NCBI RefSeq assembly: GCF_950097975.1
Contig: NZ_CATNHF010000001.1
Span: 124,001-188,000, forward strand
Origin: Microbacterium sp. T2.11-28
GTDB taxonomy: Bacteria > Actinomycetota > Actinomycetes > Actinomycetales > Microbacteriaceae
Direction of reading: 5' to 3'
Length of the DNA: 64,000 nt
Shown here: piece by piece, positions 53,947-62,357 of the stretch
Layout of the letters: each line of letters begins with the position of its first letter
Numbering within the stretch: the stretch's first letter is position 1
Position numbers and translations under genes: made by a program
The notes under the pieces: model-generated
The model's input: only the letters and a program-made list of their open reading frames with translations
Told to the model about the DNA's origin: nothing
The model's database searches: none

Positions 53947-56946
53947 TCAGCCGTAGAAGAGCTTCTCGAAGTCCCGGCGCGCGCGCCGTGCGGTGCGCAG
54001 CCACTCCTCCTCGACGAGCGTCGCGGACCGAGGCGGGTACTCCAGCACGCGTCCGATGCCGTCGAGCTTCCCGCGGTCGGTCGGAAGCAGATCGCTCGTC
54101 TGACCCGACAGCAGGGTGTTGGCCGAGCGCAGCCGACTCGCGAGACGCCAGCTGGCGGCGAGGCGCTCCGCGGCCGCATCGGGCACCAGTCCCGCCGCCC
54201 GCGCAGCCTCCAGTGCGCCGAGGGTCGAGGTGGTCCGAAGTCCTTCGAGACGGTGCCCGTGCTCGAGCTGGAGCAGCTGCACGAGCCACTCCACATCGCT
54301 CAGGCCACCCGGCCCGAGCTTCAGGTGACGCGAGCGGTCCACGCCCTGCGGAAGCCGCTCGTTCTCCACGCGTGCCTTGATGCGCTTGATCTCACGGAGG
54401 CCCTGCTGCTCGACCTGCGCGGGGAACCGCACCTCGTCGGCCAGAGTCATGAAGCGCCGGATCAGCTTCGTGCTGCCCGCGACGCCTCGCGCCCGCAGCA
54501 GAGCCTGGGCCTCCCACGACAACGACCAGCGCCGATAGTAGGCCTCGTACGCGTCGAAGGAGCGGGCAAGCGGACCGTTGCGGCCCTCGGGGCGCAGGTC
54601 CGCGTCGAGCTCGAAGGGCAGACGGTGATCCTCGGAGTAGGTGCGCAGGCCCGTCGCCAGCGCCACGGCGAGGCTGTGCGCCCGCTGCGGGTCGACGCCG
54701 TTCGCGTCGTACACGTACATGACATCGGCGTCCGACCCGAAGCCGAGCTCCGCCCCGCCGAAGCGTCCCATCGCGATGACCGCGAAGTCCAGGGCCTCGT
54801 CCGCAGCGGGAACGACCTCGCGGCGCACGGCGCGGAGCGTCGCCTGGATGGTGACCTCGCTGACGGTCGTGAGGCCCTGGGCGAGATCCTCGATGGTGAC
54901 CGTGCCGACCACCGCCGCCAGGGCGAGGCGCAGCAGCTCGCGGCGACGCAGGGCGCGGACGGCGCTCATCGCATCGTCGATGGCGGTGTGCCGGGTCTGG
55001 ATCGCGCGCGCCTCCTCCTGGAGGGCCACGCCCCGTCGGGGCTTCAGCTGCTCCTCCGAATCGAGCCAGGCGACCGACTCGGGGATCCACTCCATGAGCT
55101 CGCCGATGTAGCGGGAGCCGGAGAGGGCGCGGGTGAGCCGCTCCGCCGCTCCGGACGAGTCGCGGAGCATCCGCAGGAACCAGGGGGTGTCCCCCAGCCG
55201 CTCGCTGATGCGGCGGAAGGCGAGCAGACCGTAGTCCGGATCGACGCCGTCGGCGAACCAGCGGAGCATCACCGGCATGAGGTGGCGCGCGATGGTGGCC
55301 TTGCGGCTGAGACCGCTCGTCAGGGCGCCGATGTGGCGCAGTGCGCCCGACGGATCGCGGAATCCGATGGCAGCGAGCCGGTCGTGGGCCTGCTGCGGCG
55401 ACAGCGCCTGCTCATCGGCCGGCAGCGCCGCCACGGCGGACAGCAGCGGCCGGTAGAACAGCCGGACGTGGATGTCGCGCACTTCGCGCTTGACGGACTC
55501 CCACAGTGCCCACACGGCGCTGCCCGAGTCGGCGAGACCCGACGACCGGGCGAGGATGCGGAGGCCCTCCGGCGTCGAGGGCATGAGGTGCGTGCGGCGG
55601 AGACCGGCCAGCTGGAGGCGGTGCTCGAGCACGCGCAGCGTCCGGTAGTGGTGGGAGAACGTCGCCGCTTCGCTCCGGCCGATGTAGCCCTGGGCGACGA
55701 GGGCGTCGATCGCCGGCAGCGTGCCCGTCTGGCGGATGCCGTCGTCCTGGAGCCCATGGACGAGCTGGAGCAGCTGCACCGTGAACTCGATGTCGCGGAT
55801 GCCTCCCGGTCCCAGCTTCAACTGATACGGCACCTCGTCGGGCGGGATGTGCTCGGTGACCCGCTCGCGCATGCGCTGCACGCTGTCGACGAAGTTCTCC
55901 CGGGCGGCGGAGGTCCACACCTTCGGCTGGACCGCGGCGACATAGGTGGCGCCGAGCTCCGCGTCGCCGGCGATCGGGCGCGCCTTGAGCAGAGCCTGGA
56001 ACTCCCAGCTCTTGGCCCATCGGTCGTAGTAGGACAGGTGCGAGTCCAGACTGCGCACGAGGGCACCCTGTTTCCCCTCGGGGCGGAGATTCGCATCCAC
56101 CTCCCACAGCGGCGGCTCGATCTCCACGCCCGAGATGCCGCGCATCGTCTGCACCGCGAGGCGGGTCGCGATGTCGATCAACCGGCTTTCGCCGTACTGC
56201 GCGACCGCTTCGTCGTCGCCGCCCCCGACGAAGATGACGTCGACGTCGCTCACATAGTTGAGCTCGCGCGCGCCGGTCTTCCCCATCCCGATGATGGCCA
56301 GCCGTGCGGCGGCGACCTGGTCGCGCGGGAACAGCCCCGCGCCGGCTCCGCCTGTGGACACGCGCGTGCGGGCGACGCTGAGCGACGCCTCCAGCGCGGC
56401 GCCCGCCGCGTCGGCCAGTGCCGCCGCGACCGGTGCCAGCACGGCCGTGGCGTCCGGTGCGGACAGGTCGACGGCGGCGATGCGGGCGACCAGGCGGCGA
56501 TACCTCACCCGCAGGGCGACCCACGCGGACTCGTCGCCGCTCGCGGCGAATCCGTCGGCGTCGGCCCCGACCGCGTCGAGCAGCTCGGCACGCAGCTCGT
56601 CCGCCGTCGGCAGGGCGCTGCCCGGCTCGACGAGGAAGGAGAGCTCCTCGGGGTGCCGCAGGTAGAAGTCGGCGAACCCCGCGGAGGCTCCGAGCAGGGC
56701 CCACAGCGTCGCCGGATGGTGCCGCATGGCAGCGGCGACGTCGTCGGAGCGGCGTCGCGCGATGCGCACCAGCGCGGCCAGGGCGCCATCGGGATCGGCA
56801 GCGCGCTCGGCGTGCGCGGTCAGCGTGGCGCGGTCGACCCCGATCAGTCCCGAGAGCTCGTCGAGCAGCTCGTTCGTCTCGTGCAGATCACCGAACCCCG
56901 CGCGGGCGAGACCGGTGAGCGTGCCGGACCGCGGGCTCGCCGACAT
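53947..56946 (-). CDS. glnE: Bifunctional glutamine synthetase adenylyltransferase/adenylyl-removing enzyme
   Basis: This 999-residue GlnE attaches AMP to a Tyr of GlnA to lower its activity, and can remove it. The N-terminal half has a nucleotidyltransferase motif GKTGARELNYVSDVDVIFVG (deadenylylation domain); the C-terminal half has a second, GRFGGAELGFGSDADVMYVY (adenylylation domain). Helical GlnD-UR/GlnE-type linkers separate them (KLGPGGIRDIEFTVQLLQLV, and again KLGPGGLSDVEWLVQLLQLE, a repeat of the same module). Length is typical of actinobacteria (~1000). The start at 56946 gives MSASPRSGTLTGLARAGFGD. glnA2 lies 6 bases upstream on the same strand, so the two probably form an operon. 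Confidence 0.96.
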   Translation of the reverse strand: MSASPRSGTLTGLARAGFGDLHETNELLDELSGLIGVDRATLTAHAERAADPDGALAALVRIARRRSDDVAAAMRHHPATLWALLGASAGFADFYLRHPEELSFLVEPGSALPTADELRAELLDAVGADADGFAASGDESAWVALRVRYRRLVARIAAVDLSAPDATAVLAPVAAALADAAGAALEASLSVARTRVSTGGAGAGLFPRDQVAAARLAIIGMGKTGARELNYVSDVDVIFVGGGDDEAVAQYGESRLIDIATRLAVQTMRGISGVEIEPPLWEVDANLRPEGKQGALVRSLDSHLSYYDRWAKSWEFQALLKARPIAGDAELGATYVAAVQPKVWTSAARENFVDSVQRMRERVTEHIPPDEVPYQLKLGPGGIRDIEFTVQLLQLVHGLQDDGIRQTGTLPAIDALVAQGYIGRSEAATFSHHYRTLRVLEHRLQLAGLRRTHLMPSTPEGLRILARSSGLADSGSAVWALWESVKREVRDIHVRLFYRPLLSAVAALPADEQALSPQQAHDRLAAIGFRDPSGALRHIGALTSGLSRKATIARHLMPVMLRWFADGVDPDYGLLAFRRISERLGDTPWFLRMLRDSSGAAERLTRALSGSRYIGELMEWIPESVAWLDSEEQLKPRRGVALQEEARAIQTRHTAIDDAMSAVRALRRRELLRLALAAVVGTVTIEDLAQGLTTVSEVTIQATLRAVRREVVPAADEALDFAVIAMGRFGGAELGFGSDADVMYVYDANGVDPQRAHSLAVALATGLRTYSEDHRLPFELDADLRPEGRNGPLARSFDAYEAYYRRWSLSWEAQALLRARGVAGSTKLIRRFMTLADEVRFPAQVEQQGLREIKRIKARVENERLPQGVDRSRHLKLGPGGLSDVEWLVQLLQLEHGHRLEGLRTTSTLGALEAARAAGLVPDAAAERLAASWRLASRLRSANTLLSGQTSDLLPTDRGKLDGIGRVLEYPPRSATLVEEEWLRTARRARRDFEKLFYG

Positions 56947-56952
56947 GACGGG

Positions 56953-58290
56953 TTACAGCATCTCCAGGTTGCTCTTCAGCTCGAAGGGCGTGACCTGGGC
57001 GCGGTACTCCTGCCACTCGCGGCGCTTGTTGAGGAGGACGTAGTTGAAGACCTGCTCCCCCAGGGTCTCGGCGACCAGCTCGGACTCCTCCATGTACTCG
57101 AGGGCGTGGTCCAGGCTCGCCGGCAGGGCCTCGTAGCCGAGCGCCCGACGCTCGGCGTCGGTCAGCGACCACACGTTGTCCTCGGCCTCGGGCGGGAGCT
57201 CGTACTCCTCTTCGATCCCCTTCAGGCCCGCGGCGAGCATGAGCGCGTAGGCGAGATAGGGGTTCGCGGCCGAATCGAGTGCGCGATACTCCACGCGCGT
57301 CGACTGGCCCTTCTTGGGCTTGTACATCGGCACCCGGACCAGCGCGGAGCGGTTGTTGTGCCCCCAGCAGATGAAGCTCGGCGCCTCGTCACCGCCCCAC
57401 AGGCGCTTGTAGGAGTTGACGAACTGATTCGTCACCGCCGCGATCTCGTTGGCGTGACGGAGCAGTCCCGCGATGAATCGACGGCCGGTGAGCGACAGCT
57501 GATACTGCGCGCCCTCCTCGTAGAACGCGTTGACGTCGCCCTCGAACAGGGACATGTGGGTGTGCATGCCGCTGCCGGGGTGGCCGCTGAGGGGCTTGGG
57601 CATGAACGTGGCGTACACGCCCTGCTCGATGGCCACCTCCTTGACCACCGTGCGGAAGGTCATGATGTTGTCCGCGGTCGCGAGCGCGTCGGCGTACCGG
57701 AGGTCGATCTCGTTCTGACCGGGGCCGCCCTCGTGGTGGCTGTACTCGACCGAGATGCCCAGGTCTTCCAGCATGCGCACCGAGCGACGGCGGAAGTCGT
57801 GGGCGGTGCCGCCGGGCACGTTGTCGAAGTAGCCCGCGGAATCGACCGGCTCGGGCCCGTCCGCGCCGAAGGTCGACGACTTGAGCAGGTAGAACTCGAT
57901 CTCGGGGTGCGTGTAGAAGGTGAACCCCGCATCGGCTGCCTTGGCCAGGGAGCGCTTGAGCACATGGCGCGGATCGGCGACGGCGGGCTGTCCGTCGGGG
58001 GTCGTGATGTCGCAGAACATCCGGGCCGTCGGGTCGATCTCGCCCCGCCACGGCAGGGTCTGGAACGTCGTCGGATCGGGGTGTGCGAGCAGGTCGGACT
58101 CGTAGGAGCGGGTGAGTCCCTCGATGGCCGAGCCGTCGAAGCCCAGTCCCTCGGTGAACGCGCCCTCCACCTCGGCCGGCGCGATCGCGACCGACTTGAG
58201 CGTGCCGATCACATCCGTGAACCAGAGGCGCACGAACTTGACGCCGCGCTCCTCGATCGTGCGCAGTACGAAGTCCCGCTGCTTGTCCAT
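56953..58290 (-). CDS. glnA2: Glutamine synthetase, second type I (GlnA2)
   Basis: The product is a 445-residue GSI-family enzyme. Catalytic segments are GLGFDGSAIEGLTRSYESDL, HPEIEFYLLKS, YSHHEGGPGQNEIDLRYADA, KPLSGHPGSGMHTHMSLFEG and NRSALVRVPMY. The region corresponding to the adenylylation loop reads EEEYELPPEAEDNVWSLTDA, without the [12 protein letters not shown] context of GlnA; the Tyr context differs, so control by GlnE is less likely. It corresponds to GlnA2 of Mycobacterium. ATG 58290 gives the conserved MDKQRDFVLRTIEERGVKFV start. It precedes glnE by 6 bases. Confidence 0.93.
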   Translation of the reverse strand: MDKQRDFVLRTIEERGVKFVRLWFTDVIGTLKSVAIAPAEVEGAFTEGLGFDGSAIEGLTRSYESDLLAHPDPTTFQTLPWRGEIDPTARMFCDITTPDGQPAVADPRHVLKRSLAKAADAGFTFYTHPEIEFYLLKSSTFGADGPEPVDSAGYFDNVPGGTAHDFRRRSVRMLEDLGISVEYSHHEGGPGQNEIDLRYADALATADNIMTFRTVVKEVAIEQGVYATFMPKPLSGHPGSGMHTHMSLFEGDVNAFYEEGAQYQLSLTGRRFIAGLLRHANEIAAVTNQFVNSYKRLWGGDEAPSFICWGHNNRSALVRVPMYKPKKGQSTRVEYRALDSAANPYLAYALMLAAGLKGIEEEYELPPEAEDNVWSLTDAERRALGYEALPASLDHALEYMEESELVAETLGEQVFNYVLLNKRREWQEYRAQVTPFELKSNLEML

Positions 58291-58320
58291 CGCGTCCTCT
58301 CCGATGCCGGTCTGCCCAGA

Positions 58321-58563
58321 CTATCGGCCCGGGTCGGGCTCGCCGTCCGGCGACACGTCGGCGCCGCGCCCGGAGCCCCAGGCGTCCTCGCGAGCCTCCT
58401 CCTCGGACCAGGCGCGCGACCGCTCGGCCATCACCTGCGGTGCGCGGGCGGCCTCCTCGGGCGTGTCGAACGGGCCGGCACGGTCGACCGACGGCGATTC
58501 GAAGCCGCGCTCCACCTCGCCGGTCTTGAGGTTGTACCAGTACTTCTCGTCGTTGCCGGTCAT
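58321..58563 (-). CDS. Small SPOR-like/DUF protein
   Basis: The product is an 80-residue acidic protein starting MTGNDEKYWYNLKTGEVERG, with ESPSVDRAGPFDTPEEAARA, AERSRAWSEEEAREDAWGSG and a polar tail. Such proteins are annotated in actinobacteria as SPOR-domain-containing or methionine aminopeptidase-linked small proteins; the YWYNLKTGEVE segment and GPFDTPEEA loop are the shared core. Function is unknown to me. It is upstream of glnA2 on the same strand and divergent from ppgK by 74 bases. Confidence 0.8.
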   Translation of the reverse strand: MTGNDEKYWYNLKTGEVERGFESPSVDRAGPFDTPEEAARAPQVMAERSRAWSEEEAREDAWGSGRGADVSPDGEPDPGR

Positions 58564-58637
58564 TGTCGTTCCTCTCGACGGCGGTCGGACTGCCTCGATC
58601 CTACGAGCCGTCGGCCCGGCCTCGGTAGGCTGGCGGG

Positions 58638-59399
58638 ATGGCGATCAAGACGACCCGCGCCGTCGGGGTGGACATCGGCGGAACCGGCATCAAGGGCGCG
58701 GTGGTGGACCTCGAGGCGGGTGCGCTCCTGACCGACCGCATCAAGGTCGCCACTCCGCAGGGCGCCGAGCCCGAAGACGTGCTCGCCGCCGTCAAGGTCG
58801 TGCTGGAGCGGCTCGAGGTCCATGACGCCGACGTCCCTCTCGGCGTGGCCTTCCCGGCGATCGTGACCCGGGGACGGACGATGTCCGCGGCGAACGTCTC
58901 GGACGCGTGGATCGGGTTCGAGGCCGAGCGCTTCTTCGAGGACGGACTCGGCCGCGAGATCCACTTCGCGAACGACGCCGACGTCGCGGGCGTCGCGGAG
59001 CTGCGCTACGGCGCTGCTCGCGGCGAGGAGGGCCTCGTGCTGCTGACGACCCTGGGCACCGGGATCGGCACGGCGCTGATCCACCGCGGCGCCCTCATCC
59101 CCAACTCGGAGCTCGGGCATCTGCAGCGGGCCGGCCACAAGAAGGATGCCGAGGCCTGGGCGGCCTACTCCGCCATGGAGCGCGACGAGCTCACCTGGGC
59201 GCAGTGGGCCAAGCGCCTGCAGTGGTACTACAGCCACCTGGAGTTCCTGCTCAGCCCCGACCTCTTCATCGTCGGCGGCGGGGTCTCCAAGCACGCCGAC
59301 GAGTTCCTGCCGCTCCTGGATCTGCACACGCCCATCGTGCCGGCCGTGCACCGCAACAACGCCGGGATCATCGGGGCGGCCGCACTCGCGGTGTCCTGA
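58638..59399 (+). CDS. ppgK: Polyphosphate glucokinase (ROK family)
   Basis: This 253-residue ROK kinase phosphorylates glucose with polyphosphate (and ATP). Motifs are the phosphate-binding GVDIGGTGIKGAVVDLE at the N-terminus, FANDADVAGVAELRYGAARG (catalytic Asp region), LLTTLGTGIGTALIHRG, and LFIVGGGVSKHADEFLPLLD near the C-terminus. Length and the missing zinc-binding Cys motif of other ROK sugar kinases fit actinobacterial PpgK. The ATG at 58638 has an upstream GGCGGG. It converges on rnpB. Confidence 0.93.
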   Translation: MAIKTTRAVGVDIGGTGIKGAVVDLEAGALLTDRIKVATPQGAEPEDVLAAVKVVLERLEVHDADVPLGVAFPAIVTRGRTMSAANVSDAWIGFEAERFFEDGLGREIHFANDADVAGVAELRYGAARGEEGLVLLTTLGTGIGTALIHRGALIPNSELGHLQRAGHKKDAEAWAAYSAMERDELTWAQWAKRLQWYYSHLEFLLSPDLFIVGGGVSKHADEFLPLLDLHTPIVPAVHRNNAGIIGAAALAVS

Positions 59400-59419
59400 G
59401 GGCCGCCGGCTCGGCGAGA

Positions 59420-59791
59420 GGGCGAATGGGCCGGCCTGTACGCCGGGTTCTGTCCGGGGGCGTGAGCCCCGTGGACGGTCATCTCTCTCGGCGACGCGTT
59501 GCCGCGCCGCTCCAGCGGCCTACCCGGGGACTCGGCGGGCCGCGTCGTCATCCCCTGTCTGGCCTTGCTCCGGGCGAGGTTTGCCGTGCGGACCGCGTCA
59601 CCGCGGTCCCGGTGGTCTCTTACACCACCCTTTCACCCTTACCCGCCGCTGACGGCGGGCGGTCTGCTCTCTGTGGCACTGTCTCGCGGATCGCTCCGGG
59701 TGGGTGTTACCCACCGCCCTGCCCTGTGGAGCCCGGACGTTCCTCGGTGCGGTCTCCCGCCACGCGACCGTCCAGCCGACCCATTCGCTCG
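59420..59791 (-). ncRNA. rnpB: RNase P RNA, bacterial type A
   Basis: The minus-strand sequence has the signature of RNase P RNA: a 13-bp P1 helix formed by GCGAATGGGTCGG (59788-59776) and its partner at 59434-59422; the highly conserved GAGGAACGTCCGGGCTCC (59745-59728) of the P4 region; and near the 3' end the ACAGAACCCGGCGTACAGGC element that forms the other half of P4. Length about 372 nt is normal. It processes tRNA 5' ends with the RnpA protein. Exact ends are approximate. The many short open frames over it are artefacts. Confidence 0.93.
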
Positions 59792-59885
59792 GCGAGTTTA
59801 CCGCGCGGAGTCCGATCGTGGTGTAGCATCCGATGTGTGGGCCCGATTGGGGAGGGTCCCGTATGAGCAGGCTGGGGGGCTTGTC

Positions 59886-60554
59886 ATGAAGAAGTCTGTG
59901 TTCGCACGCGCACTCGTTGCGGGGATCTTGCTGCTGTCGCTGCCGACGGCGGCGCACGCAGCCACGGAGGACGACGGCTACACGCCGGGCGTCGACGGGA
60001 GCTTCACGCTCGCCGGTTCCGAGGCTGCGGGCGTCTGCGAGGACGACGTGCCGTGGATCGAGTACTCCGTGGTACTCACCGACACCAACAACCAGTCGAC
60101 CAGCCGAACGGCACGCCTCGTGCTGTCCAACGGCTCGCAGTCGACGACGATCCAGCTGGGGGCGCTCGACGCCGACGGCACGCTGTCGGGCCGCATCCTG
60201 TGGCCCGGTGCGTCGATCGCCGCAGACGGCTCGCCGACCGGCTGGCCGGGCTGGGCGTTCGTCGACGGATCGTGGGTCGAGACGTCGGACAACTTCGCGT
60301 GGACGCGCGGAGACATCTCGGCGAAGATCGTCGTCAACCCGGAGGTCGCGGTCGCGCTGAGCTACCCGCCGAGCAGCCCGTTCTGCTCCGCACAGCCCAG
60401 CGTCACCGGTGAGCCCGCCGGCGTCGGCGACGAGGTGACCCTCGCGGTGACCGGTGGCGACGTCGACGTCCTGCCGTTCGTGGTGGGTGGCGGTGCGGTG
60501 CTCCTCGCGGGTGCCGGTCTGTTCGCCTTCAGCCGCCGCCGTCGCACCAACTGA
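59886..60554 (+). CDS. Secreted cell-wall protein with LAVTG sorting signal
   Basis: The product is 222 residues. A signal peptide is seen at the N-terminus (MKKSVFARALVAGILLLSLP, cleavage likely after TAAHA). The mature part is Ser/Thr/Asp-rich beta sequence with a few Trp and a Cys pair (AGVCEDDVPWIEYSVV and SPFCSAQPS). The C-terminus carries the sorting motif LAVTG followed by GDVDVLPF, a membrane stretch FVVGGGAVLLAGAGLFAF and the positive tail SRRRRTN, matching the LAXTG signal of class E sortases. No sortase gene is in the window. The DUF4012 gene follows 3 bases downstream, so the pair is likely an operon. Confidence 0.82.
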   Translation: MKKSVFARALVAGILLLSLPTAAHAATEDDGYTPGVDGSFTLAGSEAAGVCEDDVPWIEYSVVLTDTNNQSTSRTARLVLSNGSQSTTIQLGALDADGTLSGRILWPGASIAADGSPTGWPGWAFVDGSWVETSDNFAWTRGDISAKIVVNPEVAVALSYPPSSPFCSAQPSVTGEPAGVGDEVTLAVTGGDVDVLPFVVGGGAVLLAGAGLFAFSRRRRTN

Positions 60555-60557
60555 TCG

Positions 60558-62345
60558 ATGGGTCAGGCGACGCCTGACCCGACTCGCCGTCGCCGACGCA
60601 GGATCGTCGGGTGGACCCTTGCGGGGCTGCTCGTCGTCCTCGTCGGCGCCGGCGTGTGGGTGGCGACCCGAGCACTCGTCGTGAGCGACGAGCTGTCGGC
60701 CGTGGCCGAGCTCCCGCGGAACGCGGAGGCAGCCCTTGCCGACGGCGACGTCGACGCGCTGGGAGACGTGGCCGTCCGGTTCGACGAGCACGTCTCGTCC
60801 GCAGCCGCCGCGGCCGCCGACCCGCTGTGGCGCGCGGCCGAGATCGTGCCGGGCCTCGGGCAGAACCTGCGTGCGACCCGACTGATCACCGAGCAGCTCG
60901 ACCGGGTGTCGAGCGAGGTCGCCACGCCCGTCGCCGCCCTCACGTCGCGGTTGACCGGCGGTGAGCTCCTCGTCGACGGGTCGCTGAACGTCGCCCTCCT
61001 CTCGGAGGCGGCCGAGCCGCTGGCCGAAGCGCGCGACGTGCTCGACCAGACGCGAGCCGCCGTCGCCGCGGTGTCCCGCGACGGACTCGTCGACCAGGTC
61101 TCGCGGGGCGTCGACCAGGTCGGGACGATGCTCGACCAGCTCGGGTCCGCGGTGGGCGGCATGGCCGATCTCAGCGCGGTGCTGCCGGGGATGCTCGGCA
61201 GCGACGGCCCGCGCACCATCCTCGTGATGCTGCAGAACAATGCGGAGCTCCGTTCCGGGGGAGGCATCACCGGCTCGTTCGCCGAGATCGTCGCCGACGG
61301 CGGCGCGATCACGATGACGCGCCAGGCGGACTCGAGCGAGTTCCGCCGCACCGTCGCCGAGATCCTGCCCGTGCCCGAGTCGACGACCGCCCTCTACGGC
61401 GACATCGTCGGGCGCTACGTCCAGAACACGACGACGACGCCCGACTTCGACCTCTCCGCGCGGCTCGCCTCGACCTGGTGGGAGGGCCTCACGGGCCATC
61501 GCCCCGACATCGTCCTGGCGATCGATCCGCTCGTGCTGCGGGCCCTGCTCCCGGTGACGGGCCCTGTCACGCTCGCCGGCGGCAAGGAGCTGGTGCGGGA
61601 CGGGTTCATCTCGAGCGTGCTCGTGGCGCCGTACCTGCACCGCGAGCCCAAAGAGCAGACGGTCTTCTTCCAGGACCTCACGGAGCGCTTCTTCGAGGCG
61701 GTGATGACCAGCTCCGCAGCACCGTCGGCCTGGATCTCCGCCCTGCGCACTCCGATCGAACAGGGCCGGGTGTCGGTCTGGAGCGCAGACTCCGCCGAGG
61801 CCGAGGTGCTCGCGCACTCCCCCTTCGCCGGGGCGCTGGCCCGTCATCGCGATGCCGGGGAGAACGCGTTCGCGGTCTACTTCAACGACGGCACGGGCTC
61901 CAAGATGGACAGCAGCCTGGCCGTCGAGCTGGGCTCGGTGACCGGCTCCTGCCGGGCGGACGGCCGGCCCGAGGTGTCGGTCCAGGTGCGTCTGACCAAT
62001 GAGGCTCCGGCCGATGCGGGCGAGAAGTGGCCGTTCAGCATGACGGGGAGCGGCCGCTGGGGGGTCACCGCGGGAAACATCGCCACCGCCGTCGCCGTGG
62101 CCGCACCGGAGGGGTGGTTTTTCGGGGGTACGACCGTCGACGGAGAGCGCCGCGCGTCGGTGGACGTCGAAGACGGCGGATTCCCGACGAGTGCGACGGA
62201 GGTCGAACTGGCCCCGGGCGAGTCGGCGCTGATCGACGTCCGGTTCGTCTCGCCCGACACCGTCGAGCGAGAGCCGGCGCTTCTGCACACTCCGCTGCTG
62301 TATCCCGCGGAGGAGATCCGCCTGTCCTCGCTGTCCTGCGACTGA
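60558..62345 (+). CDS. DUF4012 domain-containing membrane-anchored protein
   Basis: The product is 595 residues: a basic start (TPDPTRRRRRRI), one N-terminal membrane segment (VGWTLAGLLVVLVGAGVWVA), a long helical region with coiled-coil potential (residues ~40-200), then the DUF4012 domain with ILVMLQNNAELRSGGGITGS (its typical signature NNAELRxGGG), and a beta-rich C-terminal segment containing one Cys (TGSCRADGRPE) and a second near the end. It should face outside, anchored by its N-terminus. DUF4012 proteins occur in polysaccharide and surface contexts; activity unknown to me. Start ATG 60558 lies 3 bases after the sorting-signal gene. Confidence 0.82.
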   Translation: MGQATPDPTRRRRRRIVGWTLAGLLVVLVGAGVWVATRALVVSDELSAVAELPRNAEAALADGDVDALGDVAVRFDEHVSSAAAAAADPLWRAAEIVPGLGQNLRATRLITEQLDRVSSEVATPVAALTSRLTGGELLVDGSLNVALLSEAAEPLAEARDVLDQTRAAVAAVSRDGLVDQVSRGVDQVGTMLDQLGSAVGGMADLSAVLPGMLGSDGPRTILVMLQNNAELRSGGGITGSFAEIVADGGAITMTRQADSSEFRRTVAEILPVPESTTALYGDIVGRYVQNTTTTPDFDLSARLASTWWEGLTGHRPDIVLAIDPLVLRALLPVTGPVTLAGGKELVRDGFISSVLVAPYLHREPKEQTVFFQDLTERFFEAVMTSSAAPSAWISALRTPIEQGRVSVWSADSAEAEVLAHSPFAGALARHRDAGENAFAVYFNDGTGSKMDSSLAVELGSVTGSCRADGRPEVSVQVRLTNEAPADAGEKWPFSMTGSGRWGVTAGNIATAVAVAAPEGWFFGGTTVDGERRASVDVEDGGFPTSATEVELAPGESALIDVRFVSPDTVEREPALLHTPLLYPAEEIRLSSLSCD

Positions 62346-62357
62346 GCGGCGGCGCCC

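Noticed and set aside
54253..58731. A 1,492-codon plus-strand frame opposite glnE and glnA2
   Set aside because: glnE and glnA2 have clear catalytic motifs on the other strand; this frame shows no recognisable domain and low-complexity composition.
59499..59866. Open frames over the rnpB region
   Set aside because: The region has the P1 and P4 signatures of RNase P RNA, and the frames show no ribosome sites or domains.
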